Notes under the pieces: generated by a model | Seen by the model: only the letters and a program-made list of their open reading frames with translations | Databases searched by the model: none | What the model was told of the DNA's origin: nothing | Program-made: the position numbers and the translations under genes | Shown here: positions 1-8,039 of the stretch, piece by piece | Numbering within the stretch: the stretch's first letter is position 1 | Layout of the letters: the number at the start of each line of letters is the position of its first letter | NCBI GenBank assembly: GCA_009663005.1 | Contig: VIGQ01001662.1 | Location: forward strand, 50,001-62,500 | DNA from: Actinidia chinensis | Lineage: Eukaryota > Streptophyta > Magnoliopsida > Ericales > Actinidiaceae | Direction of reading: 5' to 3' | DNA: 12,500 nucleotides

Positions 1-419
1 AATTATCACAGGTGCTCCGCGCATTAAAAATTAGAAAGAAAGCAACCGCGTAAAATTCACAGGCCATTTACCTTAAAGTAGGAGTGAGAAAAAGCGATAA
101 ACCATGAAACCTCTGAACAATTGGCTTAATTTGACCGTCTTCGTTTCAATTTTTTTTTTTTGAATGGTTTGGTTCACAATTCAAAAAAATCAAATTTTTC
201 CCTCTGTTTCGTTGATGCAATTTTTCATCCCTACCTATGGTTAAAAACCAAATTCCAAACTGTTAAGTTTTTTTTTTAAGTTTATTAGTTTAGGCTATAC
301 AATTTTTAGTTTATTTGTTTAACTTAGATTTTTTAGTTTTTTATTTTTTTTATTAGTCTAGAAGTTATTTTTTTATGTATTATATCCGTGATTAACATAT
401 GTAATGCGATTGAGGGTCC
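1..419. other. AT-rich spacer, no gene seen
   Basis: This stretch is strongly AT-rich with T-runs, for example around 150-163, 269-278 and 330-350. No frame of useful length or recognisable motif is present. It ends where the GC content rises and gag-like minus-strand sequence begins. Confidence 0.6.
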
Positions 420-722
420 CCCAGCCTTGATGGAAACACCCGCACATCAGGGCATACCATGTGATTCAATGGCTCATCTGCCTGACTAGCTGACCTGGAA
501 CCTTGGGGTCAGATTGCCTATATACAATGTGAACCTTGGTGGTACAAACTTTTCTAGCAGGTTCATCCCCTTAATATCTCTGGGAGAATAGAGTTTGTTA
601 CCTCCCCCGGAAAAATCAGGTTCCTTTCGCACCGACACAGTTGCACGGGCCATCGATCTGGTCAGAATGATGTTTTGACCTGCATTGTCGGCTGCATCGG
701 CTTGTTGAGTTTTTGTTCTCAT
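420..722 (-). pseudogene. Ty3-gypsy gag remnant, core region
   Basis: Seen: a minus-strand open frame (722 down to 486) carries EKFVPPRFTLY followed by a GN..PRF segment. After a stop and a change of frame, 480-420 reads NHMVCPDVRVFPSRLGD. The alternative frame over the same bases reads ALMC. Known: plant gypsy Gag proteins have an 'LP..F..P.F..YDG..DP..H' segment followed by a '..DALMCRVFP.SL.G..' segment, in this order and about this distance apart. Inferred: this is a decayed gag broken by at least one stop and frameshifts. It is not a functional gene. Assignment to the Tat/Retand-type branch is only a guess from the style of the motif. Confidence 0.6.
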
Positions 723-822
723 AGATCACCTTCTCAGTTCTTTTGGCATTGAGTATTTCACAAAGGCCCACGCTAAGATTGAGCTCGGCACAGTGACCAC
801 CCTTCATTACTACTGTACGACT

Positions 823-866
823 ACTTTTTTACTCTTTTACTTTACTTTTACTTATTTACTTTTGAA
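823..866. repeat. Degenerate TTTAC/TTTTAC microsatellite
   Basis: Several imperfect units of TTTAC and TTTTAC follow each other on the plus strand. The tract lies between two gag-like fragments, so it probably expanded after the element decayed. Confidence 0.55.
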
Positions 867-993
867 AGCTCACTGACTTGCGGTCAACTTGGCTTTCCAG
901 ATCACGTAATGACTCTTTCGCTTTTTCCCTTCTGGCTCCATGACGTGGTTCTCCCAGGCCTCCAGACCTTGCTCTAAATGGTTTTCCCTCCAT
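856..993 (-). pseudogene. Possible upstream gag fragment, charged helix
   Basis: A minus-strand frame of 45 codons (ATG at 993, stop at 856) is highly charged. It contains the helix-like run REKAKESLRDLESQVD, a heptad-style pattern resembling the coiled segment upstream of the core in plant gypsy Gag proteins. It lies 5' (minus sense) of the gag core at 420-722, as expected for one element. A second open frame over the same bases (LEQGLEAWENHV..) shows that frame choice is uncertain. No ribosomal or promoter context supports independent expression. It is most likely part of the same decayed element. Confidence 0.35.
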
Positions 994-1059
994 CTATTGC
1001 CTCTTCGTCCAAGGTCTGAACGGAGTTTATTATTCCTAGTTCACTGAACAACGATAGCT

Positions 1060-1260
1060 TCAAAAATATAGCTTGGACCTGGTGGCGTTCTTTGCAATGA
1101 CTGCATCGAGCGTTCCGGCGTAAAGGATTTCTCTGAGCTTGCACTGTAGTGATAGGCTGGCGGGGATCTCTGGCCCTAGAAAGGCCAATAGGTTCAATAG
1201 TGTCTTCATCGCTCCTGCGTAGAGGATCATCGAGCTGGCTGCTTCGAGCGATAGTGTCAC
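1060..1260 (-). pseudogene. Unrecognised open frame upstream of the gag remnant
   Basis: This minus-strand frame of 66 codons lies in a GC-richer block (about 900-1300) and is rich in Ala and Leu, with a hydrophobic middle. It belongs to no family I recognise. Its position directly 5' (minus sense) of gag-like fragments suggests it is leader or 5' gag sequence of the same retroelement. The overlapping plus-strand frame at 1149-1415 runs into a T-run and has no support. It could be a chance frame. Confidence 0.25.
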
Positions 1261-2650
1261 GGAAACCCTGCTTAGTAGGGTCGGTTTATATCATTGCGTA
1301 TTTCGTTCCTCTAACAGTTAGTTTCTGTTGTTCTATTTGTATAAATTTTTTCATTCATATGCATCAAAAAAGAATTAAACAAATATATATTTTTTTTTTT
1401 TTTTCAAAAAATTAAAGAAAAAAAAAACCCTAATATTTTAATTGATTTGACAAAATAAAAATTTATTTTCTTATCATTAGAGTTATTTAATTTTAATTAT
1501 ACTCAATGTAAACCTGTAATCTATATCTATTAGATGGGTTGAATGAAGTAAAATTATAAAGACACATACTCTTCTTTCCATCCATAAAACATTGAAAATA
1601 TCATGTATATCCTTTGAATTACAAAATGCTGTCTTTTTAAAATTTAATTTATTTTTTTAAAAAAATATCTCGTATACATAAGGCTCCCAAATAGTTTTAA
1701 TTAATATATTTTGTGGGTTCCACCACTTATGAGTATGCATTATCCTTAATATTTTTAAATTTTTCAATGTACATAAGCAACCGTGACTGAATTGTTCACA
1801 AAGATATTACTAGAATTATCAAATTGTGGCCGGAACTTCTATTATAACATAGAGTAGTTTTGCAAGTATAACTTGTATAAGTCAACTTTTAGGCTAGTTG
1901 TTCCACAATTTTTTTTCTTCCAATTGCAAACTCGTTTATATTTATTTTAACTCACTCGGTGAATTTATTAAAATATTTATTTTTTACTGCATAAAAGCAC
2001 ATTTGAGTAAATTCTTTCTAATAACAAGAAAAAAAAAAAAAAAAAAAAAAAAAAACGAAAATAAGTAGTAGAGTTGAAAAATAAAAATATCTTGCTAATT
2101 CAAATAATTTGTTGGGTCGCGCTTGTCTCAGAGGATAATTCTTATAAAAAATTGGGGGGGGGGAATTTTACTAGATATTAGTAACCATATGATTTTAATC
2201 ACACTTTGTTGCCTTAAACTCATCCAATTTGTTCTAAAAATCAATCAGCAGGCATGTGCCAGATTGTAACTACACAATCCGTCAATTTAAATTTTGAAAT
2301 AAATAATCTTCTCAAGGTACTGTAGCAAAATAAATTGGATGAATCAACAATGTATTTCAAGAGAAAAAAAAAAAACTTCACGCGAAACCTACACCCAACT
2401 TTAACGTAAAAAATTTAAAATTTAAGCTTTATTACAAGGCCCAACAAATGGGGTTATGATTTTCATCTTCTTCTTATCCAATTACAAATCCATTTTTTGT
2501 ATTTATAAATAAAATTACTCAAGTAGCATTTTTATGTGTGAAATTAAATGAAATAGAATAATAAATATAATTCCACCTAATAAAAATAAATGCAATGCGT
2601 GAAAACACTAAACCATCACAATTCCCTCTTCGTTAAGTGTTGGATGACGA
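1261..2650. other. AT-rich spacer with homopolymer tracts
   Basis: No coding frame, RNA gene or transposon motif is visible. It contains a run of 15 T at 1390-1404 facing a 10-nt A-run at 1418-1427, the A-run listed separately at 2029-2055, and a run of about 10 G near 2154-2163. All are ordinary features of plant intergenic DNA. Confidence 0.6.
2029..2055 (+). repeat. Poly(A) run of about 27 nt
   Basis: An uninterrupted A-run follows ATAACAAG and ends at CGAAAATAAG. It could be the tail of an old retroposed sequence (SINE, LINE or processed transcript) or a homopolymer expansion. I could not recognise a retroposon body in the 600 bases upstream and found no clear flanking duplication. Confidence 0.6.
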
Positions 2651-2710
2651 AGGGTAAATTCTATTTCCTCTATTTCCAGTAATTTATTCACAGGATTGCA
2701 TGTTCGGGTA

Positions 2711-2795
2711 TCTTATTCAAGTGTTTAGTTTATCCAGAAATCTTATTCAAAGAAAAAATTGGTAAAACTTATTCAAGCGTGTGTTTAACCATTAA
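2711..2795 (+). repeat. Three degenerate units around CTTATTCAA
   Basis: CTTATTCAA recurs starting near 2712, 2742 and 2768. The first and third occurrences are followed by similar GTGTTTA-type sequence. The period is about 26-30 bases, so this looks like a small decayed tandem repeat. Confidence 0.4.
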
Positions 2796-3221
2796 AAAAA
2801 ATATTTTTTTTAGCACACAAATGGACAAAAAAAAAAATATATATTCCCCAAGATGGATTGTTAAATTAATCATCAAAAAAATCTCTTAATTTTTTAATTT
2901 TTTTTTTAATTTCTCCAAGACAAATTTAAAAAAGTCATTTGGTATATTTACTCGGGACATAATTAAAAAATAATTTAACCATCCTATTTTTTAATTGGCC
3001 CTCCTGTTTCCACATTTCTTTACTTCTGATAAAGTTTTGGCAAATATGTTCCATCCATCCTTTTATAATATCTTAATATAATGAAATTGGACCAGCCTGG
3101 CTTCAAGGAAAACCTCCCACCGGGAATAGCAGCGTAGAGTAGCAATTGTACAGAGTTATTAAATAGGCAATGCTCAGAAAGGTGGACCTTAAATTACAAG
3201 AATTTAAATTAGAAGGCCAAA
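2796..3221. other. AT-rich spacer, no gene seen
   Basis: A- and T-runs dominate up to about 2990, followed by mixed sequence. No long frame or known repeat is visible. The final 100 bases lead into the short segment at 3222-3251. Confidence 0.5.
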
Positions 3222-3251
3222 ATGATGTGCCTTGGCCCTTGGCCCTTGCAG
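3222..3251 (+). promoter_or_regulatory. Short ATG segment ending at a perfect splice donor
   Basis: Two in-frame ATG codons at 3222 and 3225 open a 10-codon frame that ends exactly at CAG|GTAAGT (donor GT at 3252). The segment also ends in CCCTTGCAG, so the same point reads as an acceptor followed immediately by a donor. It contains a short TTGGCCC tandem. This could be a first coding exon, a recursive splice-type site or chance. No downstream partner exon is evident. Confidence 0.2.
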
Positions 3252-3291
3252 GTAAGTCTCTCTCGTCTAGACTTTCATAGCTTAGCTATGG

Positions 3292-3560
3292 GTGTGCACG
3301 GCTTGGGGGACAACAAACACTAGTAAACTTCATTTTTCCCCACGCCCTGCGACCCCTAATCCATCACCACCTCCACCTGTTTTTCTCATCACCGCCCAGT
3401 CTCCACCCTCTGCAGCAGCGGGTCACCACATCCCTCAATCTCTCCCATGGGCCGACACAACACCTTCCTCCACATTACCACCCGATCATCTAAGTGCCTC
3501 CCCTCCTTCCTAGACAACACAATACAGTCTCTCCCTCCATTCTCCACGGCGACCACCCAT
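3292..3560 (+). other. C-rich, CT-rich island with overlapping open frames
   Basis: The plus strand is strongly C-rich with many CCA/TCC/CTC units, unlike the AT-rich surroundings. A 73-codon frame (3292-3513) encodes a Pro/Ser/Thr-rich peptide. A second frame stays open over much the same bases and continues past 3560. Two open frames at once are expected from a composition poor in stop codons, so neither is good evidence for a gene. The island could be leader DNA, a decayed transposon segment or a simple-sequence expansion. Confidence 0.4.
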
Positions 3561-3902
3561 CATCTTATAACCATTTTTGTTTTTTTTGATAATACCCATT
3601 ACTCAACCATTTGTTACCACTAAAATACCTAATGCTCAATTCACAACACAAGCCCTCTTTAATAAATTATTCAACTCAAAGATCTGCTAAATTCCTAACA
3701 AGAACAAGAAAAAAAACTTACCAAGAGAAAATAAAAAAAAACACAGATGGCCTTCAATTCTTACATAATTTACTCGCAAAACAAACATCTAATTCTGTGA
3801 ACCTCAAAGAAAGACAAGATCGAAGTACTAGTACCTAATTTACACAACCCTATTGATTCACATTGGGATTCTCATTGCTTGCTTATTGGGAAGATAGGTG
3901 TC
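3561..3902. other. Spacer before direct repeat copy 1, no gene seen
   Basis: Mixed AT-rich DNA. A 75-codon plus-strand frame at 3611-3838 is Lys/Thr/Gln-rich and low in complexity, with no recognisable domain. I treat it as chance. Confidence 0.5.
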
Positions 3903-4590
3903 CTGAGATCACATTGGTTTGCTTATAGAAGCTCCCGATTTTTTCACTCAATAGTTTTTTTTCGCTTTGGCATCTATAGTGTGTTTAGAAATGAAGAGGA
4001 GTAATTGAGAGGGTGGATTATTTTTATTTTGTGGCAATGTCCTACCATAAAAATACTTCGAATTACATATATGTTGGGTGATAAATGTGATGATTATTTG
4101 TAGTAAATTTATTTATGTTATGATCAATTGTGATAAATGTTAGATTTTTGTGATAATATTTACTCGTATGACTATTAAGGAGTCGATTTGCTCACCATTA
4201 ATTCCACAATTGTACGATTTCATATGATTTCCTGGAATATATTTTGTTTCTTATCGAAGATAATTGATCCAAATAAAAGTCATTTTATGGCAATTGGAAC
4301 TTAGTTGAAAACTATTTTTTTTCAAAATAAGATTAAATAGTCCTAATTTAAAACTTGATAAAATACCAATAGTAAATCGTGCAAAAATGTAAGTCCCCTT
4401 TGAAGCTTCTATGTCGAATGATTTAAAACCCGCTAATCTTCTCGATAATATTCACATCAACACGAATGAATTATATATCTACCTAAATCATAAACTTGGA
4501 CACCCAGGTAGCACTTGATTTCAATCATAACCTATGATTCGCGATAAATTCAGGTACTTGTTGATCCAATGTGGACCTGTCTCCAAGTTC
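3903..4590 (+). repeat. Diverged direct repeat, copy 1 (uninterrupted)
   Basis: This block matches 6313-8030 in the same orientation once two insertions in the second copy are removed. Shared anchors include CTGAGATCACATTGG at the start, GTGTGTTTAGAAATGAAGAG, TTATTTTGTGGCAA, AAGATAATTGATC, AAAACTTGATAAAAT, AAGTCCCCTTTGAA and AATCATAAACTT. By eye, identity is roughly 70-75% with many small indels. Both copies have TG a few bases before the start and end near GTCTC..CA. They could be an ancient LTR pair, two members of a dispersed family or a segmental duplication. No primer-binding site or convincing polypurine tract was seen at the copy edges. Confidence 0.8.
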
Positions 4591-5249
4591 TTAAAAAATA
4601 AAAAAATTATGTCTAGTTAGTTGGGCAATTAAATCATTCATAAACTCCTACTTTCCATGCTAAAGAAAAGTCCATGGTTAAGACACATCCTCCAACGATT
4701 CCTTCATTCGCATTACAAAATTAAAATAATTGGGTAATCTCGTCCGTATCACTCTCATGAAATCAGACATTATTTATATATATTAGGTGGGTAGTTTGGT
4801 TTGATTATTGATATTTATCAAGAAATTGGATTTTGGGATAATTGCCATTTACGAGGAGTTTTTTTACTAATGGTGACATAGGTTAGATTAGACTATTAAT
4901 AGTGGAGATAAAGCTATAACTATGCTTAGTAAAAACCAAAACAGGGTTGACCAAGGGAACTCTCTCTTTTTATTTACTTTTTCCAACACAAATAATAATT
5001 TGATTTTATAGTGGTTATTGGCTCTTGAAAGGAATAAATTAGGAAATAATTTAATATAGTTAGACCATAAATAATGGTACGACAAAGGGTCATTACGGAA
5101 AATTTTCATACATAGCCTTTGCAATTTTAACAACTTTTTATTGAGTTTAGCAACTACAAGTGTTAGTAGGCATTTTGCATTGCTATTGCTAAATAGAATT
5201 TTACGGTACAAATTTTTATTTTTTGGGTAATGTTATCCACAATTATGTT
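4591..5249. other. AT-rich spacer, no gene supported
   Basis: The only sizeable frame is a 107-codon minus-strand frame (4888-5211) encoding a Lys/Leu/Asn-rich peptide with a hydrophobic C-terminus. No domain is recognisable, and its composition is what AT-rich random DNA produces. No homology to neighbouring remnants was seen. Confidence 0.45.
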
Positions 5250-5400
5250 ATGAAATCCAAAATAACATTAAAAACTTTAAAAAATAATTTTTTTTTAAAA
5301 TTCTATTTTAAATATTTTTTTTAAAAACTATTTGTAATATTTTGGAGGAGTTTGTACCAAAACCGCTCCCTTGTTGGTTTGTTTATTTTTGCAAACAAAA
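5250..5400 (+). repeat. Second dispersed repeat, copy 1
   Basis: This block resembles 9793-9930 in the same orientation. AACTATTTGT is followed by a GGAG/GGCG-containing segment, then GTTTGTTTATTTTTGCAAA in this copy and GTTGTTTATTTTTCAAA in the other. Upstream, both copies share an ATCAAAAT/TCCAAAAT..TTAAAA stretch. Identity is moderate and indels are frequent. It could be an old MITE-like or gene-flank repeat family; no terminal inverted repeats were identified. Confidence 0.4.
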
Positions 5401-5619
5401 CGACCCCATTACTTACTCTCCAAACAATATCCCCATAATTGTCATTTTGAAGTTGCACATAACAACCCTCGGAATACTTGTAGATATTCTCTTATCGATT
5501 TGGGAAAAAATTGTAACAATCTCCAAAATTCAAAGTTATTAATTAGAGCGATATTCTCAATTAGAATACAATAAGTTGGCAGAAAATCCCACTTTAACTG
5601 GTTAAATCACAACTTCTAC

Positions 5620-6300
5620 CGTTGGGATTTGCAGGAGTTTCCTTCTCTTCATTGTCTCATTGCTCAATCAAATTTCAAACACCCCAAAATTGGCAACATA
5701 AACAAGCCTTGGTGGAGGTTTCTGTATCAGGTCCAATGAACTTAATAACAGAGACTGACAGACCTGCCCTTTATTTGACATCGATGCTTAGAAGAGAGTT
5801 CACCGGAGAGTCCTAATACTTCTGGACTATCAAGCTGAACTGGTGGGATCCATCGCTCTTTCTTTCACCTTCGCGGCTGAGACAAACGACTTATAGTTCA
5901 ATATACTCAAAGGTTCATTCAGGTCTTGCACTGAAATAGAACCTTCACGGTTTCATCCATTGAGGGCGGGACTTTGGGTCCTGGTGATGCAGTTGTACGC
6001 TAGTTTGAGCAACTTTTTTGGGACCCTCACGAGAGTAATGCCATTTCCAAACAAGATCGACTTGTTGGTAGAACCAGTTGTTGAACGATGGATTCGTCCG
6101 ATCGAGTTGATCCAGCCTTCGTATCCTTCTTGGAGGTCGCGATGAATCAATGGTCTCGGAGGGGTGAAGTATTTGAGGCTAACTGCTTGTTTGAAGGAAT
6201 CGGTAGGGTTAGTGCAAAGTTGAATAAGAGGACGTTTTCGGGATTGTGGGGTGTAGCGAGGGAATATTAAAATTTCTGATATATGGTTGGGTGTAATGGA
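5620..6300 (-). pseudogene. Broken coding-like block, family not recognised
   Basis: The sequence is GC-richer than its flanks and keeps long frames open on the minus strand. One frame runs without a stop from about 6318 to 5953. It has no ATG and includes the residues HRDLQEGYEGW. A second frame, bounded by stops near 6190 and 5945, reads NNWFYQQVDLVWKWHYSREG and then GPKKVAQTSVQLHHQ, which looks more like true protein. A third piece further 3' (about 5940-5835) reads LNEPLSILNYKSFVSAAKVK. Stops and frame changes separate these pieces. Inferred: a decayed coding region, probably from a retroelement given its surroundings, but I cannot name the family. A plus-strand frame (6088-6270) overlaps and is the less likely reading. 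Confidence 0.4.
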
Positions 6301-6779
6301 AAGGATGATGATCTGAGATCACATTGGTTGGCATATAGAAGCACCCCCAATTTTTCACTTCTAGTTTTCGCTTTCACTCATCCTTGGAGTGTGTTTAGAA
6401 ATGAAGAGAGGGTTAACTGAGGGAGTGATAGTAGAGAGGTGGTTGTTTTTATTTTGTGGCAAAATCTTTTAGACACTGTAGTATCATAAAATAATCCATA
6501 TTATATCGATTATGGTGATTCATGTAGAAAACTATGGCGAGCAACCAACAGTCAATATTACTATTTTCACCTTTATACTGAATTTCGGCAACAACTGGAC
6601 AACCTGTGCAGCAATGAACAAATGTTACTAGCCAGGGTGAGGCCGTTCAAAACTCCTCCGGCGTGCGAATTAGACCAGGGCGAATATAAGCTGAGCAAAA
6701 GGAGAATGCAAAGCTATGAGGAAGTATGCAGGGGTGATGCATAAACTATTGAGCATACATTTTAGTAATGGGGGAGCGA

Positions 6780-6789
6780 CCTTTATATA
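6780..6789 (-). promoter_or_regulatory. TATA box of the solo LTR
   Basis: TATATAAAGG on the minus strand is followed by a C-rich stretch and ATTACTAAAATG. The position and orientation suit the U3/R promoter of the LTR. Activity cannot be judged from sequence. Confidence 0.5.
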
Positions 6790-6871
6790 ATTGTAGGAAG
6801 GAGATCTGTGCGAGGATTTTTAGGAGAGATTTTTGGATAACTATGTTTGGGAAATGTATCCCTGAGATACT

Positions 6872-6891
6872 GGGGGTGGGTGGGGGGGGGG
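6872..6891 (+). other. G-rich tract able to form a G-quadruplex
   Basis: The plus strand reads G5-T-G3-T-G10, which supplies four or more G3 runs with single-base loops. It lies in the U3 part of the solo LTR, about 85-110 bases upstream of the TATA box on the opposite strand. Confidence 0.7.
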
Positions 6892-7358
6892 TTATAAGAG
6901 ATTAATATTTGGAGAGCAATCTGCATCATAGGAGTCGTGATAGAGTAGGAGTCCAATGGAGATAGTTTTCTTGTAGAGGTGGAGTCCTCATGGAGTCGAG
7001 CTCTGATCAGACGAAGGAATGACAAAGAAGGACTCTCGAGTAGGAGAAGTCCCGACAAAGCTCTCATAGAGATGGTTTCTAGTCTGGCAATGTAAATGAC
7101 CTCGCCTAATGGCCAGCTGGAGAAAGGCTCGTACATATATCGGTGAAGTGATTGATGGGCGATGATACGATGGACGACTAGGACTATATCGGTATTATGG
7201 TGACGTGATCCTCCAAGCAATATGCCTAACTTAGAAGATCAATAAGAAGATATTTTTTACCACATCAATTATGATGATCAGTTGTGTTTATTTTATTTAT
7301 GTTATGACATTTTGTGATAAATAAAATTTTTATTTATTTTTCTGTTACGATAGTTGTG

Positions 7359-7534
7359 CTTAGGGACGGAACCAGAGTTTCATCTTTGGGGGGGCCAAAA
7401 TATAAAAGTTGCACTAACTAGGGGGCCGTATTGTATTTATGTAATATATAAAAAAAGGGGTAGTATACTAAAGGTTTATGGCAGACGTAGGGGGGGTCAT
7501 GGCCCCTTATTGTCGATGCTTAGGTATGTCCCTG
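7359..7534. mobile_element. Small TIR-type insertion beginning AGGGACGGAACC
   Basis: The insert starts CTTAGGGACGGAACCAG and ends GTATGTCCCTG, so AGGGAC is inverted at the far end. It is flanked by GTTGTG on both sides (7353-7358 and 7535-7540), a candidate target duplication. Inside are three G-runs (GGGGGGGCC, AGGGGGCC, GGGGGGGTCATGGCCCC). This architecture matches, from memory, a very common plant repeat whose intact copies end in CTCCGTCCCT. Direct repeat copy 1 lacks the segment. At 176 bp it is far too short to code for a transposase, so it would be non-autonomous. Class assignment (MITE versus another type) is uncertain. Confidence 0.6.
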
Positions 7535-8039
7535 GTTGTGATGAATGTTGTGATTGTTTGTAGTAATGTTATTCCATGACTAGTCGAGGAACAGATTTCT
7601 CCACCATTAAAATTACAATAACTTGCATATTTGCACGAGTTCATATGATTCATGGAATATATTTGTTTCTTACAAAAGATAATTGATCTCAGAATAAAAT
7701 TCACTTTTATGACAATTTGAACTTAGTTGTACCATTTTAAAAAAATAGGATTAATTTGTTTAAATTAAAACTTGATAAAATGCAATGGTAATCGTGCACA
7801 AAAAATAAGTCCCCTTTGAAACTTCTATGAATTCAGGATGAATTCATTGCTAAATTCTTTCTCGATAACATGCACAAAAGGAGTTATAAATCTAGTTTGA
7901 ATCATAAACTTAGACATTCTGGGTTTAACTCCTCACTAGCATTTAGACTTCATCGATACTAATGATTCGAGAATAAATGGAGGTATTTTAGTCAATCTAT
8001 GTGGGAACGGAGAGCATGTCTCAATCCTCCATGGTTACA

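Larger units (their letters stand above)
6523..7262 (-). mobile_element. Probable Ty3-gypsy solo LTR (about 740 bp)
   Basis: The insert starts TGTAGAAAAC and ends TTTTTTACCACA on the plus strand, giving TG...CA ends with short related termini. Flanks ATTCA and CATCA could be a decayed 5-bp target duplication. In minus sense it has a long GC-richer U3, a TATA box (TATATAAAGG at 6789-6780) and, about 110-130 bases further on, CGCACGCCGGAGGAG followed by a GGCCTCACC stretch. That resembles the conserved 'GAGCGTCGGAG' region of many plant Tat-type gypsy LTRs (family knowledge from memory). Direct repeat copy 1 lacks this DNA. No internal retroelement sequence adjoins it, hence solo LTR. The right end could be 7264 instead. 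A 145-codon minus frame (6783-7220) lies in U3 and is not a gene. Confidence 0.65.
6313..8030 (+). repeat. Diverged direct repeat, copy 2 (two insertions)
   Basis: This block is homologous to 3903-4590. It splits into three pieces: 6313-6522, about 7263-7358 and about 7535-8030. The gaps are filled by a probable solo LTR (6523-7262) and a short TIR-type element (7359-7534). Copy 1 reads straight through both points (near 4083 and near 4140-4150), which identifies the extra DNA as insertions rather than losses from copy 1. The 3' piece is the best conserved, for example AAAACTTGATAAAAT, AAGTCCCCTTTGAA and AATCATAAACTTAGACA. Confidence 0.8.

Noticed and set aside
1149..1415. 88-codon plus-strand open frame
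   Set aside because: It runs into a poly-T tract giving a Phe run and overlaps the minus-strand retroelement block. There is no independent support.
3292..3513. Pro-rich 73-codon plus-strand open frame
   Set aside because: The C-rich composition removes stops from more than one frame at once, and no homology or stable start context is apparent.
3611..3838. 75-codon plus-strand open frame
   Set aside because: Low-complexity Lys/Gln/Thr-rich translation of A-rich DNA, with no family resemblance.
4888..5211. 107-codon minus-strand open frame with a hydrophobic C-terminus
   Set aside because: It is Lys/Leu/Asn-rich, as expected from AT-rich DNA. No recognisable motif, promoter or splice context supports it.
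6783..7220. 145-codon minus-strand open frame
   Set aside because: It lies within the U3 region of the probable solo LTR, just upstream of its TATA box, crosses the C-run opposite the G-tract and shows no domain. It is a fortuitous frame in GC-richer LTR sequence.
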